A stretch of DNA of 64,000 bases from contig CAKTLJ010000009.1 of NCBI GenBank assembly GCA_934572535.1, positions 11,895-75,894 of the forward strand, in the 5' to 3' direction. Made by a program: the position numbers and the translations under genes. This DNA is from an uncultured Eubacteriales bacterium. GTDB lineage: Bacteria; Bacillota; Clostridia; Oscillospirales; Oscillospiraceae. The notes under the pieces were generated by a model. It was given only the letters and a program-made list of their open reading frames with translations, was not told the DNA's origin and did not search any database. Positions within the stretch are counted from its first letter, which is position 1; every line of letters begins with the position of its first letter. Below are positions 30,920-40,098 of this stretch, piece after piece.

Positions 30920-33208
30920 GGTTGGTTCTCCTTTCGGTTCCGGTAAATTGCTTTCGTTGCCTTTTGCGGGCCGCGCGCTGGCCTCTTGGTAGGGAGAGAA
31001 GCCGTTGAGCCGCAGGGCGTTGGTCACCACGCAGACGCTGGAGAGCGACATGGCCGCCGCCGCGAGCATGGGGTTCAGGGTAAGGCCAAGCCCCACCAGC
31101 ACCCCCGCCGCGATGGGGATGCCGATGATGTTGTAGAAAAAGGCCCAGAAGAGGTTTTGCTTGATGTTCCGCATCACCTGGCGGGAGAGGCGGATGGAGG
31201 CGGGGACGTCCTCCAGGGTGGATTTTAGCAGGACCACGTCGGCGGCGTCCAGGGCCACGTCGGCCCCGGCCCCGATGGCGATGCCCACCTGCGCCCGGGT
31301 GAGGGCGGGGGCGTCGTTGATGCCGTCCCCCACCATAGCCACAGGCCCCTGCTCCGACAGGCGGCGGACCTGCTCCTCCTTCTCCTGGGGCAGGACCTGG
31401 GCGATCACGGTCTCGATGCCCACCTGCGCGGCCACCGCTTTGGCGGTGGCTTCCTGGTCGCCGGTGAGAAGGACGGGGGTGACCGCCAGTGCCTTCAATT
31501 CGGCGATGGCGTCGGCGGATTCGGGGCGGATGGCATCGGCCACGGCGATGAGCCCCAGCAGCTTGCCGTCAGCGGCGAAGTAGAGGGGGGTCTTGCCCTG
31601 GCGGGCCAAGGCTTCGCCACGCGCCGTCCAGACCGGGTCCGGCAGGCCCTGGTCGGCCAGCAGGTCTGCCTTGCCGCCCAGCAGGGCCTTGCCCTGGACG
31701 CGACCTCGAACGCCGCTGCCCGGCAGGGCGGCGAAGTCGGCAGCTGCGGGGAGGGTCAGCCCCCGGTCAAGGGCGCAGGCGTGGACGGCCCGGGCCAGGG
31801 GATGCTCGCTCTGGGCCTCCAGGGCGGCGGCCAGGGTGAGCAGCGCGGCCTCGGAGACGCCCTCGGCCGGGAGGAGGTCGGTGACGGCGGGTTCCCCCTT
31901 GGTGACGGTGCCGGTCTTGTCCAGGACCACGGTCCGGACCTTCCCGGTGGCCTCCAGGCTTGCGGCGGTTTTGAAGAGGATGCCCGCCTTGGCCCCCACG
32001 CCGCTGCCCACCATGATGGCCACGGGGGTGGCCAGACCCAGGGAGCAGGGGCAGGAGATCACCAGCACGCTGACCGCCCGGGCCACGGCGAAGCCCAGGC
32101 TCTCGCCCAGGGCCAGCCACACCAGCGCGGTGACCAAGGCGATGGCCAGCACCACCGGCACGAAGACGCCGGAAACCTTGTCGGCCAGCCGGGCGATGGG
32201 GGCCTTGGTGGCAGCGGCCTCCTCCACCAGCTTGATGATGCGGCGGAGGGTGGTGTCCTCGCCCACCCGCAGCGTGCGGACGGTCAAGGATCCGCTCTGG
32301 TTCAGGGTCGCGGCGGTGACGGGGTCCCCGGGGGCCTTGTCCACGGGCAGGCTCTCGCCGGTGAGGGCGGCCTCGTTCACGGCGCTCTGGCCGGAGACCA
32401 CCTCCCCGTCCACGGGGATGCTCTCCCCGGGGCGGACCAGCACCAGATCCCCCGGGCGGACCGCCTCGGCGGGGACCTCCACCGGCTGGCCATCCTGCCA
32501 GAGGGTGGCTTTTTTCGGGGCCAGATCCAGGAGGGCGCGGATGGCGTTGGTGGTCTTGCCCTTGCTGTAGGCCTCCAGCAGCTTGCCCACGGTGATGAGG
32601 GTCAAGATCATGGCGGCGCTCTCGAAATAATACCCGACGTGGGCGGCGGTGTGGGATTCGTCGAGGACCAGGAAGAGCTGACCCACGCTGTAGGCAAAGG
32701 AGGCCGCCGCGCCCATGGCCACCAGGGTGTCCATGTTGGGGGCCTTCCTGAGCAGGCCGCCGAAGCCGTTGACGAAGAATTTCTGGTTCACCACCATCAC
32801 CAGCCCGGCCAGCAGCAGCTCATACAGTCCGGCGGCGGCAGGGTGCTCCAGCCGGGCGGGGACCGGCCACCCGGCCATGCTGTGCCCCATGGAGACGTAC
32901 AGCAGGGGAAGCAGCAGGCAGAGGCTGACGATCAGCCGCAGGCGGACGGACTTCCACGCCTCGGCGTCCTCTGGGGGAGCTGCGTCGGGCGCAGTCGGTC
33001 CCGCGTCTGCCGGAGACGCGCCGTAGCCGGCCGCCTGGACGGCCTGGCAGATGGCTGTGGGGGTGGCGGGGGCGGCGTATTCCACCCCCATCGAGTTGGT
33101 CAGCAGGCTCACCGCCACGGACTCCACCCCGGGCAGGGCGGAGACGACCTGCTCCACCCGGGCGGAGCAGGCGGCGCAGCTCATGCCGGTCACATGGAAA
33201 CGCTCCAT
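30713..33208 (-). CDS. copA: Copper-exporting P-type ATPase with terminal CopZ-like module
   Basis: The 831-residue P1B ATPase has an N-terminal heavy-metal domain ([13 protein letters not shown]), eight predicted helices, TGES, the CPC motif in [15 protein letters not shown], phosphorylation site [20 protein letters not shown], and [10 protein letters not shown]. The chain then runs through a 25-residue linker into a second heavy-metal domain ([13 protein letters not shown]), which has its own ribosome site and start codon and looks like a fused copZ. It exports Cu(I). GGAGGGG precedes the ATG. Confidence 0.93.
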   Translation of the reverse strand: MERFHVTGMSCAACSARVEQVVSALPGVESVAVSLLTNSMGVEYAAPATPTAICQAVQAAGYGASPADAGPTAPDAAPPEDAEAWKSVRLRLIVSLCLLLPLLYVSMGHSMAGWPVPARLEHPAAAGLYELLLAGLVMVVNQKFFVNGFGGLLRKAPNMDTLVAMGAAASFAYSVGQLFLVLDESHTAAHVGYYFESAAMILTLITVGKLLEAYSKGKTTNAIRALLDLAPKKATLWQDGQPVEVPAEAVRPGDLVLVRPGESIPVDGEVVSGQSAVNEAALTGESLPVDKAPGDPVTAATLNQSGSLTVRTLRVGEDTTLRRIIKLVEEAAATKAPIARLADKVSGVFVPVVLAIALVTALVWLALGESLGFAVARAVSVLVISCPCSLGLATPVAIMVGSGVGAKAGILFKTAASLEATGKVRTVVLDKTGTVTKGEPAVTDLLPAEGVSEAALLTLAAALEAQSEHPLARAVHACALDRGLTLPAAADFAALPGSGVRGRVQGKALLGGKADLLADQGLPDPVWTARGEALARQGKTPLYFAADGKLLGLIAVADAIRPESADAIAELKALAVTPVLLTGDQEATAKAVAAQVGIETVIAQVLPQEKEEQVRRLSEQGPVAMVGDGINDAPALTRAQVGIAIGAGADVALDAADVVLLKSTLEDVPASIRLSRQVMRNIKQNLFWAFFYNIIGIPIAAGVLVGLGLTLNPMLAAAAMSLSSVCVVTNALRLNGFSPYQEASARPAKGNESNLPEPKGEPTMNKTMTIEGMMCMHCKAHVEKALNAIPGVTAQVDLEAGTATVDCPASVTGEALTQAVTDAGYTVKAVE

Positions 33209-33230
33209 GGTGACCCCTCCTTTCCGGAAA

Positions 33231-33271
33231 AACAGGCCGAGGCCTGTCGGATTATGATTAGCTTTTGCTAA
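33231..33271 (-). promoter_or_regulatory. copA leader with two palindromes
   Basis: ACAGGCC/GGCCTGT (33231-33246) forms a compact hairpin followed on the minus strand by TTTTTCC, an attenuator-like shape just before the ribosome site. TTAGC/GCTAA around TTTT (about 33258-33271) sits near the transcription start. The second looks like a metal-regulator half-site pair; no CsoR or CopY consensus is present. Confidence 0.4.
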
Positions 33272-33279
33272 CTATCCGG

Positions 33280-33308
33280 AGTTTATTCCCTTCTGCCGAA
33301 CTTGTCAA
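33280..33308 (-). promoter_or_regulatory. Promoter of copA
   Basis: On the minus strand TTGACA (33308-33303) and TAAACT (33285-33280) are spaced by 17 bp, about 70 bp before copA. Confidence 0.7.
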
Positions 33309-33402
33309 GAAGATTTAAGCCATTTCATGGGCCGTTCGTCCTGGGCAGACCGGTCCCGGCAGGGCAGAGAGCTTGGCCAGGATGGGGGCAGGGGACGGTT
33401 GC

Positions 33403-33765
33403 TCAAGGGTCGCGCTTGCGGTCCTCTGCCCGCTGGCAGTCGGCGGCCTGCTGATAGGCCTCGCCCCACTGGTACATGGCCTGGAGGACGGGCGCCAGGG
33501 CCTGGCCCAGTTGGGTCAGCTGGTATTCCACCCTGGGCGGGGCGGCGTTCACCACCGAGCGGGTGATGAGGCCGTCCTGCTCCAGGGAGCGCAGGCGTTG
33601 GGAGAGCATCTTGTCGCTGATGGAGCCGATGCCTTTTTTCAGTTGGCTGAACCGGCGGCTCTGGCCTTCTGCCAGGACCAGCTCCCGGATCACCAGGGCC
33701 TTCCACTTTTCCCCGATGAGGGCCATGGTGCTCTCGATGGGGCAGGCGGGCAGATCGGTCCGCAT
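33403..33765 (-). CDS. HxlR-family winged-helix regulator
   Basis: The 120-residue protein has the HxlR core: CPIESTMALIGEKWKALVIREL, then RRFSQLKKGIGSISDKMLSQRLRSLEQDGLI (recognition helix region) and VEYQLTQLGQALAPVLQ. HxlR proteins sense reactive electrophiles, disulfide stress or drugs, often through the cysteine near the N-terminus; one is present here in ACPIE. It lies directly upstream of copA in the same direction, so it may affect copA by read-through or as a regulator. GGAGGTGA precedes the ATG. Confidence 0.88.
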   Translation of the reverse strand: MRTDLPACPIESTMALIGEKWKALVIRELVLAEGQSRRFSQLKKGIGSISDKMLSQRLRSLEQDGLITRSVVNAAPPRVEYQLTQLGQALAPVLQAMYQWGEAYQQAADCQRAEDRKRDP

Positions 33766-33783
33766 AAACGCTCACCTCCGGGT

Positions 33784-33829
33784 AGTTACTTTCCAAAAGT
33801 TAGTATACCAGGAATGGCGGAGATTGCAA
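33784..33829 (-). promoter_or_regulatory. Promoter and probable autoregulatory operator of the HxlR gene
   Basis: On the minus strand TTGCAA (33829-33824) and TATACT (33807-33802) are 16 bp apart. Directly downstream, 33784-33803 holds a near-palindrome (TTACTTT ... AAAGTTA), the usual position of HxlR autoregulatory sites. Confidence 0.5.
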
Positions 33830-33836
33830 CCCCCGG

Positions 33837-33875
33837 AAAAAAAGAACCCACCTCTGGTGTTCCAGAGGCGGGTTC
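33837..33875 (-). terminator. Intrinsic terminator of rny
   Basis: A 14-position stem with one wobble (GAACCCACCTCTGG/CCAGAGGCGGGTTC) followed on the minus strand by a run of T lies just after the rny stop. Confidence 0.88.
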
Positions 33876-33882
33876 CAATGCA

Positions 33883-35430
33883 TTATTTCGCGTATTCCAC
33901 GATCTTGACTTCCCGCAGCAGATGGACCTTGATCTGACCGGGGTATTCCAGTTCGTTTTCGATGCGCTTGGCGATCTCCCGGGCCAGCAGGGTCATTTCG
34001 TCCTCGCTGACCAGCTCGGGCTTTACGATGATGCGCACCTCGCGACCGGCCTGGATGGCGTAGGATTTGTCCACGCCCCGGAAGGAAGAGGTGACCTCCT
34101 CCAGCTTTTCCAGGCGCTTGATGTAGGTCTCCAGGTTTTCCCGCCGGGCGCCGGGTCGGGCGGCGGAAATGGCGTCGGCCGCCTGGACCAGGCAGGCGAT
34201 GACGGTCTGGGGCTCCACGTCGTTGTGGTGGGCATGGATGGCATGGACCACGTCCTTGCTCTCCTTGTACTTTCGGGCCAGCTCCACGCCGATGGTGACG
34301 TGGGAGCCTTCAACCTCGTGGTCCACGGCCTTGCCCAGGTCGTGGAGGAGACCGGCCCGCTTGGCGGTGGCCACGTCCTCGCCGATCTCGGCGGCCATGA
34401 GGCCGGCCAGCTGGGCGACCTCGATGGAGTGGTTGTAGACGTTCTGGCCGTAGCTGGTGCGGTACTTCATGCGGCCGATGAGCTTGATGAGCTCGGGATG
34501 CAGGCCCATGACGTTGGTTTCCAGCACGGCCCGTTCGCCCTCGGCCTTGATGGTGGCGTCCACCTCGCGCTTGGCGCTCTCCACCATTTCCTCGATGCGG
34601 GCGGGGTGGATGCGGCCGTCCAGGATGAGCTTCTCCAGGGCCAGCCGGGCGATCTCCCGGCGGACGGGGTCGAAGCAGGAGACGGTGATGGCCTCGGGGG
34701 TATCGTCGATGATGAGGTCCACGCCGGTGAGGGTCTCCAGGGTGCGGATGTTCCGACCCTCGCGGCCGATGATGCGGCCTTTCATCTCGTCGTTGGGCAG
34801 GGGGACCACGGATACGGTGGCCTCGGCCACGTGATCGGCGGCGCAGCGCTGGATGGCCAGGCCCACGATCTCCTTGGCCTTGGCGTCAGCTTCCTCCTTG
34901 AAGCGGGCCTCGACCTCCTTGATCTTCATGGCGGCCTCGTGGGTACACTCGGTCTCCAGCTTGGAGATCAGGTAAGCCTTGGCCTCTTCGGCGGTGTAGC
35001 CGGAGATCCGTTCCAGGGTCTCCATCTGTTCGGCCTGGAGCTTGGCCACTTTGGCGCGGGTCTCCTCCAGGTTGGCCAGACGGGCGTTGTAGGATTCCTC
35101 TTTGCGCTCCACGTTTTCGGTCTTGCGCTCCAGGGTCTCCTCCTTCTGCTGGAGACGGCGCTCCTGCTCTTGCAGGGCGGAGCGGCGTTCCTTTTCTTCT
35201 TTCTCGTAGTTGGTCCGTTCAGCGAGGATCTTCTCCTTGGCCTCCACCATTGCTTCGCGCTTTTTGCTCTCCGCGCCTTTGATGGCCTCGTTGATGATCC
35301 GCTTGGCCTCTTCCTCGGCGCTGATGATCTCTTTTTCCGCGACCTTTTTGCGGTAGAGGACGCCCGAGGGGATACCTATCACAAGCGCGACCACAAAGGC
35401 GATCACGCCGGTCAGGATATAGGGCAGCAT
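33883..35430 (-). CDS. rny: Ribonuclease Y
   Basis: The 515-residue endonuclease begins with a membrane helix ([18 protein letters not shown]). It has a long charged coiled coil to about residue 200, a KH domain ([17 protein letters not shown]) and an HD domain ([17 protein letters not shown]). RNase Y starts decay of many mRNAs at the membrane in Firmicutes. The start ATG 35430 gives the standard N-terminus; the ribosome site GGAGGT is 14 to 15 bases away, unusually far. The leader is about 155 nt with a GCTGACG/CGTCAGC hairpin. Confidence 0.94.
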   Translation of the reverse strand: MLPYILTGVIAFVVALVIGIPSGVLYRKKVAEKEIISAEEEAKRIINEAIKGAESKKREAMVEAKEKILAERTNYEKEEKERRSALQEQERRLQQKEETLERKTENVERKEESYNARLANLEETRAKVAKLQAEQMETLERISGYTAEEAKAYLISKLETECTHEAAMKIKEVEARFKEEADAKAKEIVGLAIQRCAADHVAEATVSVVPLPNDEMKGRIIGREGRNIRTLETLTGVDLIIDDTPEAITVSCFDPVRREIARLALEKLILDGRIHPARIEEMVESAKREVDATIKAEGERAVLETNVMGLHPELIKLIGRMKYRTSYGQNVYNHSIEVAQLAGLMAAEIGEDVATAKRAGLLHDLGKAVDHEVEGSHVTIGVELARKYKESKDVVHAIHAHHNDVEPQTVIACLVQAADAISAARPGARRENLETYIKRLEKLEEVTSSFRGVDKSYAIQAGREVRIIVKPELVSEDEMTLLAREIAKRIENELEYPGQIKVHLLREVKIVEYAK

Positions 35431-35591
35431 ATTGTCAGGACACACCTCCAGTTCTCTGAAATTTCGCATAAAATTGCGGGAACAAAAGCGCCCGGTGTGT
35501 AAGCAGGCGGTCCCGCAGGAAACAGATGGTCGGCCCCGGTGCTGACGGGGATCGTCAGCTGCCGCCACATCTGCATATTTATACTGATTTT

Positions 35592-35620
35592 ATTTTAATA
35601 GGCAAATGCCGCTCTGTCAA
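35592..35620 (-). promoter_or_regulatory. Promoter of rny
   Basis: On the minus strand TTGACA (35620-35615) and TAAAAT (35597-35592) are 17 bp apart, giving a leader of about 155 nt. Confidence 0.8.
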
Positions 35621-35663
35621 GGATATTCGTGCCGGGCGGGAAAATTCTTCCCAGGAAAAACAA

Positions 35664-35689
35664 AGCCCCATCCAGCCGCATAGGATGGG
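35664..35689. promoter_or_regulatory. CCCCATCC hairpin before the ferritin-like gene
   Basis: CCCCATCC pairs with GGATGGGG around a nine-base loop. No T run follows on the plus strand, so it acts either as a leader structure of the ferritin-like gene or, with TTTGTTTTTCC on the minus strand, as a terminator for stray antisense transcripts. Confidence 0.45.
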
Positions 35690-35713
35690 GAAACGGAAAA
35701 GGAGGTACTTGTT

Positions 35714-36382
35714 ATGGACGAGAGCACGGGAACTCTGCCGAAGGAATTGGCGGAGGAACGGAACGCCGTTTTCGAGCGGGTCTGGAAGCGGGTGATGGAG
35801 GGCCGGACGGACACCGAGGGCAGCCCCATCGTCTGGGGCGAGGCGCACACCGCCGGGGAGGGCGAGGCCTGCGACACCCTCCAGGAGGAGGCTGCCGCCC
35901 TTCTGCCCCTGGGCAGCCAGCAGACGCAGGGGGAGCGGAGCCACAGCGATTTTCCCCAGGGCCAGGTGGGCTTTCTGGGGGAGAACTGCCTGGACTGCGT
36001 CCCCCTGCTCCAGGAGATGATCCGCCGCGAGCTGGCCGACTGGCGGGAATATCAGACCCTGGCCCGCCGGGTGGGCGGCCACCAGGCCAAGGCCTTTCAG
36101 GCCCTGGCCAACGAAGAGAAGCGCCATGCCAAGCGGCTCAGCGCGGCCTACTTCCTGATCTCCGGCGTGCGCTACTGGCCGGAGGGGGAGAAGGTCACGC
36201 CGCCCACATCGTACTTAGGGGCGCTGCGCCGCCGGTTCGGTGCGGAGCAGGCGGGGATGGCGGCCTACCTGGCCGGTGCGGAAGCCGCCTCGGACCCCTG
36301 CCTGCGCCAGCTCTTCCTGGACCACGCCAGGGAGGAGTGGGACCACGCCTGCCGCATCCGAACCATGGTGGAGAACGCCTGA
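35714..36382 (+). CDS. Ferritin-like diiron domain protein
   Basis: The 222-residue protein has a variable N-terminal 90 residues, then a four-helix ferritin-like domain. Its iron ligands are readable: a glutamate in RRELADWREYQTL, ExxH in NEEKRHAKRL, a glutamate in FGAEQAGMAAY and ExxH in AREEWDHACR. This resembles the rubrerythrin/DUF-type ferritin group, but no rubredoxin domain is present. A role in peroxide defence or iron handling is likely but not shown. AAAAGGAGG precedes the ATG. Confidence 0.8.
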   Translation: MDESTGTLPKELAEERNAVFERVWKRVMEGRTDTEGSPIVWGEAHTAGEGEACDTLQEEAAALLPLGSQQTQGERSHSDFPQGQVGFLGENCLDCVPLLQEMIRRELADWREYQTLARRVGGHQAKAFQALANEEKRHAKRLSAAYFLISGVRYWPEGEKVTPPTSYLGALRRRFGAEQAGMAAYLAGAEAASDPCLRQLFLDHAREEWDHACRIRTMVENA

Positions 36383-36392
36383 GCGCGCGGAC

Positions 36393-36821
36393 TCACACGC
36401 GCTTTACATTCTCCGAGATGTCCGTCAGGGCCTTGGAGACCTCCATCTCGAACTTGCCGCACTTGGCCAGATCGCCCAGGGAGACCAACCCCACCACCCG
36501 GCCGTCCTCCACCACCGGCAGCCGCCGGACCTGCTGGATGGCCATGATCTGGGCGGCCTGACGGACGTCGTCCGCCGGGGAGAGGGCCTTGGGGTGGCGG
36601 GTCATGATGGCCTTCACCGGGATCTGGCTGGGGTCATCCTCCGGGGCCACGCACCGGAGGATGATGTCCCGGTCGGTGACGATGCCCTGGAGGCGACCGT
36701 TGGTCGAGCAGACCGGCAGGGCCCCTACGTTGTGCCGGGCCAGCAGCCGGGCGGCAAGGGCCGCGCTCTCGGTGGGGTCGATGGTGACGATGTTCTGGTT
36801 CATCACGTCGCGTACTTGCAA
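36393..36821 (-). CDS. Two-CBS-domain protein
   Basis: The protein has paired CBS domains: QVRDVMNQNIVTIDPTESAA with GRLQGIVTDRDIILR, then VKAIMTRHPKALSPADDVRQ with GRVVGLVSLGDLAKCG. CBS pairs usually bind adenine nucleotides and control a partner; no partner is fused here. I place the start at TTG 36821, since GAGGTGG lies 6 bases upstream and CBS proteins usually begin with an x-V-x-D-V-M motif. The alternative ATG at 36803 would cut into that motif. Its ribosome site lies in the arm of the queG terminator. Confidence 0.8.
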   Translation of the reverse strand: MQVRDVMNQNIVTIDPTESAALAARLLARHNVGALPVCSTNGRLQGIVTDRDIILRCVAPEDDPSQIPVKAIMTRHPKALSPADDVRQAAQIMAIQQVRRLPVVEDGRVVGLVSLGDLAKCGKFEMEVSKALTDISENVKRV

Positions 36822-36871
36822 AAAAAACCACCTCGCTTTTCTCCATAGTCTGGACAAAAGGGGAGGTGGTT
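36820..36871 (-). terminator. queG terminator overlapping the CBS-gene ribosome site
   Basis: On the minus strand AACCACCTC (36871-36863) pairs with GAGGTGGTT (36834-36826), followed by eight T. The GAGGTGG in the second arm is also the only ribosome site for the CBS gene. Confidence 0.8.
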
Positions 36872-36880
36872 ATACCTGTC

Positions 36881-37714
36881 CTACCGGGGAGGCTTCTCCC
36901 GCAGCGTCAGGTTCCGCTTCAGGGGGCCGATGCCCCGCCAGGCGAAGGCCCTGTGGGCGTAGCGCTTCCGAAAGGCCTTGTTGCTCAAGCCCTCCAGGTC
37001 CGCCAAGGTCAGGGAGGGGAGCAGGTCCTCCCGAAACTCCGGCAGGGGAGACAGGGCCGCGTTCCGGTTCCAGGGGCAGGCCCGCTGGCAGAGGTCGCAG
37101 CCCCAGATCGTGGGGCTTTGGCGGATCTGGTTTTCCACAGCCTGGGGAAGTGCCCCCTTCCGCTGGGTCAGCTCCGACAGACAGTGCTCCACGTTGCAGC
37201 CGTTTTCGCGCAAGGCCCCCGTGGGGCAGGCCTTGCGGCAGGCGCCGCAGTGCTCGGGGCAGAGCGTTCCCACGGTGGGTCCCGTGGAGTCCAGCGCCAG
37301 GTCGGTCAAAATGGTCCCCAGGAAGACATAAGAGCCGTAGGGGGGCACGATGCGCAGGCCGTGACGGCCCCGGTGGCCCACGCCCGCCAGCTCCGCCGCT
37401 GCCAGCTCAGGGACCGGGGAGTTGTCCGCCCCGGCCACAAAGGTGCGGTCGGGGTGCCGCTGGCGCAGGCCCTCGCAGACCTGCTCCAGCCGACGGGCCA
37501 GGACCCGGTGGTAGTCCTCGCCCCGGCAGTAGAGGGAGAGGTTGCCGGGTTCCTCCCCGGCGTAATAGGGGAAGGCGGCCACCAAAACGGTGGCCGCGCC
37601 GGGGCAGAGGGCGTCAAGCTTTACCCCGGCCTCTTCCGTCAGGAAAGACTGGAGGCCGCTCAGTGCTGCGGCGCCCCACGCCGCCGCACCGGCGGCCATC
37701 CAGAGTTCATCCAT
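36881..37714 (-). CDS. queG: Epoxyqueuosine reductase, short form
   Basis: The 277-residue protein has a cobalamin-binding N-terminal part (around VLVAAFPYYAGEEPGNLSLY and the YGSYVFLGTIL region) and a two-cluster ferredoxin segment: CPEHCGACRKACPTGAL, CNVEHC, and WGCDLCQRACPWN. That is the order of QueG, which reduces epoxyqueuosine in tRNA to queuosine. It is shorter than the proteobacterial enzyme (about 380), lacking the C-terminal HEAT repeats, as is common in Firmicutes. It follows pnp by 27 bp with no clear ribosome site. Confidence 0.85.
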   Translation of the reverse strand: MDELWMAAGAAAWGAAALSGLQSFLTEEAGVKLDALCPGAATVLVAAFPYYAGEEPGNLSLYCRGEDYHRVLARRLEQVCEGLRQRHPDRTFVAGADNSPVPELAAAELAGVGHRGRHGLRIVPPYGSYVFLGTILTDLALDSTGPTVGTLCPEHCGACRKACPTGALRENGCNVEHCLSELTQRKGALPQAVENQIRQSPTIWGCDLCQRACPWNRNAALSPLPEFREDLLPSLTLADLEGLSNKAFRKRYAHRAFAWRGIGPLKRNLTLREKPPR

Positions 37715-37741
37715 ACTGATTTTCTTGCGGGAAAAAGGGAC

Positions 37742-39889
37742 TTACTTTCTCTTTGCGTCCCGGGCTTCCATGGCGGCCAGCTCACGCTGGGCGTCGCGCA
37801 GGGACAGGTTCACGCGGCCCTTCTCGTCGATGTCGGTGACCTTGACCCAGACCATGTCGCCGATGTTGACGACGTCTTCCACCTTCTCCACGCGCTTTTC
37901 TGCCAGCTTGGAGATGTGGACCATGCCGTCCTTGCCGGGGGCCAGCTCCACGAAGGCGCCGAAGGTCAGGATGCGGACCACCTTGCCGTAGTACAGCATC
38001 CCCACCTCGGGGACGAAGACGATGGTGTCGATCATCTTCTTGGCGACGTCGCAGCAGGCGGCGTCGGGGGAGGCGATGTGGATGGTGCCGTCGTCCTCGA
38101 TGTCGATCTGCGCGCCGGACTCGGCGGTGATCTTCTGGATGACGGAGCCGCCCTTGCCGATGACCTCACGGATCTTGTCGGGGTCGATCTTCATGGTGAT
38201 CATCTTGGGGGCGTACTTGCTGACCTCGGCCCGGGGGGCGCTGATGCAGGGCAGCATGATCTCGTCCAGGATGGCGTAGCGGGCGTCCTTGGTGATCTCC
38301 AGGGCCTCCTTGATGATGGCGTGGGACAGGCCGTCGTTCTTGATGTCCATCTGGATGGCGGTGATGCCGTCCTTGGTGCCTGCCACCTTGAAGTCCATCT
38401 CGCCGTGGAAGTCTTCCACGCCCTGGATGTCGATGAAGGTGGTGAAGGAGCCGTCGTCGTCCTGGATCAGACCGCAGGAGATGCCGGCCACGGGGGCCTT
38501 GATGGGCACGCCTGCGTCCATCAGGGCCAGGGTGGAGCCGCAGATGGAGCCCTGAGAGGTGGAGCCGTTGGAGGAGACGACCTCAGAGACCACGCGGATG
38601 GCGTAGGGGAAGTCCTCCACGGAGGGGATCACGGGGTCCAGGGCGCGCTCAGCCAGGGCGCCGTGGCCCTTTTCGCGGCGGTTGACGCTCCGGGCGCCTC
38701 TTGCCTCGCCCACGGAGTAGGCGGGGAAGTTGTAGTGGTGCATATAGCGCTTCTCTTCCTCGGGCCAGATGGTGTCCAGCTTCTGGCAGGCAGAGAGGGT
38801 GTTCAGGGTAGCCACGGACAGGACCTGGGTCTGGCCGCGGGTGAACAGGCCGGAGCCGTGGACGCGGGGCAGCACACCGACCTCGGCGGCCAGGGGACGG
38901 ATCTCGTTCTTCTGGCGGCCGTCCACGCGGTGGCCCTCCAGCAGCCAGGCCTTGACGATCTTCTTCTGGAACTTGTAGGTGATCTCGTCCAGGTACTGGT
39001 CCATTTCGGGGAACTCCTCCAGGAAGAGCTCGTGCCAGCGGTCGATGAGCTTGTTCCAGCGCTCCTCGCGGACGTTCTTGTCGTCGGTGTCCATGGCGGC
39101 CTTGGCCTCGTCCAGGGTGGCCTCCACGATCTTGTCAAAGAGGTCCTGGTCGAAGTCGGCGTGATCGTAGGTCATCTTCTCCTTGCCGATCTCGGCCACG
39201 ATGCCGTTGATGAAGTCCACCTGGGCCTTGATCTCCTCGTGGGCCTTCACGATGGCGTCATACATGATGTCGTCGGGCAGCTGGTCAGCGCCGGCCTCGA
39301 TCATGACGACCTTGCCGGCGGTGGCGGCCACGGTCAGATCCAGCTTGGAGGCGTCCTTCTGCTCCTGGGTGGGGTTCATGACGATCTGGCCGTCCACGTA
39401 GCCCACCTCCAGGCAGCCGATGGGGCCGGACCAGGGGATGTTGGACACGGACAGGCAGGCGGACACGCCCACCATGGCGGCAGCCTCGGGGGAGCAGGCG
39501 CGGTCCACGGACATGACGGTGCAGGTCACGACGACGTCGTTGCGGAAGTCGCCGGGGAAGAGGGGACGGATGGAGCGGTCGATGACACGGGAGGCCAGGA
39601 CGGCGGGCAGGGAGGGCTGACCCTCACGGCGCATGAAGGAACCGGGGATGCGGCCCACGGCGTACAGCTTCTCCTCAAAGTCCACGGACAGGGGGAAGAA
39701 GTCCACGCCGTCCCGGGGACGGGGTGCGGCGGTGACGGCCACCAGAACGGTGGTGTCGCCATAGCGGACCAGCGCGGAGGCGTTGGCCAGCTCGGCCACC
39801 TTGCCGAACTCCAGGGAGAAGGGACGGCCGGCGATCTCGGTCTTGTAGATGTGGTTGTTAAACTGCTTCTTGGTGATGATAGTTGCCAT
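37742..39889 (-). CDS. pnp: Polyribonucleotide nucleotidyltransferase (PNPase)
   Basis: The 715-residue enzyme has two RNase PH domains (PLSVDFEEKLYAVGRIPGSF; ALAERALDPVIPS, ISCGLIQDDDGSF, GEMDFKVAGTKDGITAIQMD), a KH domain (IREVIGKGGSVIQKITAESG) and a C-terminal S1 domain (YYGKVVRILTFGAFVELAPG). It degrades RNA by phosphorolysis from the 3' end. The start has AAAGGAG upstream. It lies after rpsO, the order seen in many bacteria, and its leader contains a long hairpin that may serve autoregulation. Confidence 0.97.
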   Translation of the reverse strand: MATIITKKQFNNHIYKTEIAGRPFSLEFGKVAELANASALVRYGDTTVLVAVTAAPRPRDGVDFFPLSVDFEEKLYAVGRIPGSFMRREGQPSLPAVLASRVIDRSIRPLFPGDFRNDVVVTCTVMSVDRACSPEAAAMVGVSACLSVSNIPWSGPIGCLEVGYVDGQIVMNPTQEQKDASKLDLTVAATAGKVVMIEAGADQLPDDIMYDAIVKAHEEIKAQVDFINGIVAEIGKEKMTYDHADFDQDLFDKIVEATLDEAKAAMDTDDKNVREERWNKLIDRWHELFLEEFPEMDQYLDEITYKFQKKIVKAWLLEGHRVDGRQKNEIRPLAAEVGVLPRVHGSGLFTRGQTQVLSVATLNTLSACQKLDTIWPEEEKRYMHHYNFPAYSVGEARGARSVNRREKGHGALAERALDPVIPSVEDFPYAIRVVSEVVSSNGSTSQGSICGSTLALMDAGVPIKAPVAGISCGLIQDDDGSFTTFIDIQGVEDFHGEMDFKVAGTKDGITAIQMDIKNDGLSHAIIKEALEITKDARYAILDEIMLPCISAPRAEVSKYAPKMITMKIDPDKIREVIGKGGSVIQKITAESGAQIDIEDDGTIHIASPDAACCDVAKKMIDTIVFVPEVGMLYYGKVVRILTFGAFVELAPGKDGMVHISKLAEKRVEKVEDVVNIGDMVWVKVTDIDEKGRVNLSLRDAQRELAAMEARDAKRK

Positions 39890-39923
39890 AATGCGACTCC
39901 TTTCTGCGTTGAGAAGCGTGGGT

Positions 39924-40009
39924 CGCGGAGAGAGTTTCCTTATTTAGCACTTGAAGGCATGTCCGACCCCTTCGGGCATACGTTCAAACGCTAAAATAGG
40001 CTCTCCGCG
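39924..40009 (-). promoter_or_regulatory. Long imperfect hairpin in the pnp leader
   Basis: CGCGGAGAG (39924-39932) pairs with CTCTCCGCG (40001-40009). Further inside, TATTTAGC pairs with GCTAAAATA, TTGAA with TTCAA, and a CGGACATGC/GCCCG region caps the 86-nt structure. It is the size and place of the pnp-leader hairpin cut by RNase III in enterobacteria; processing here is inferred. Confidence 0.6.
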
Positions 40010-40029
40010 GATGGAAGACAGGGCTTTGC

Positions 40030-40062
40030 AAAAAGGGGCGGTGCAGTCTCCTACACCGCCCC
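40030..40062 (-). terminator. Terminator between rpsO and pnp
   Basis: A 9-bp stem (GGGGCGGTG/CACCGCCCC, 40035-40062) with a T run on the minus strand lies 37 bp after rpsO. No promoter is evident between it and pnp, so pnp may rely on read-through. Confidence 0.85.
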
Positions 40063-40098
40063 CATTTTAGAAGACTAACGAATCGAGGTAAACCCGGA

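Noticed and set aside
33305-33796. A 163-residue minus-strand frame over the HxlR gene.
   Set aside because: It is a shadow frame rich in proline and arginine; the HxlR frame has a good ribosome site and clear family motifs.
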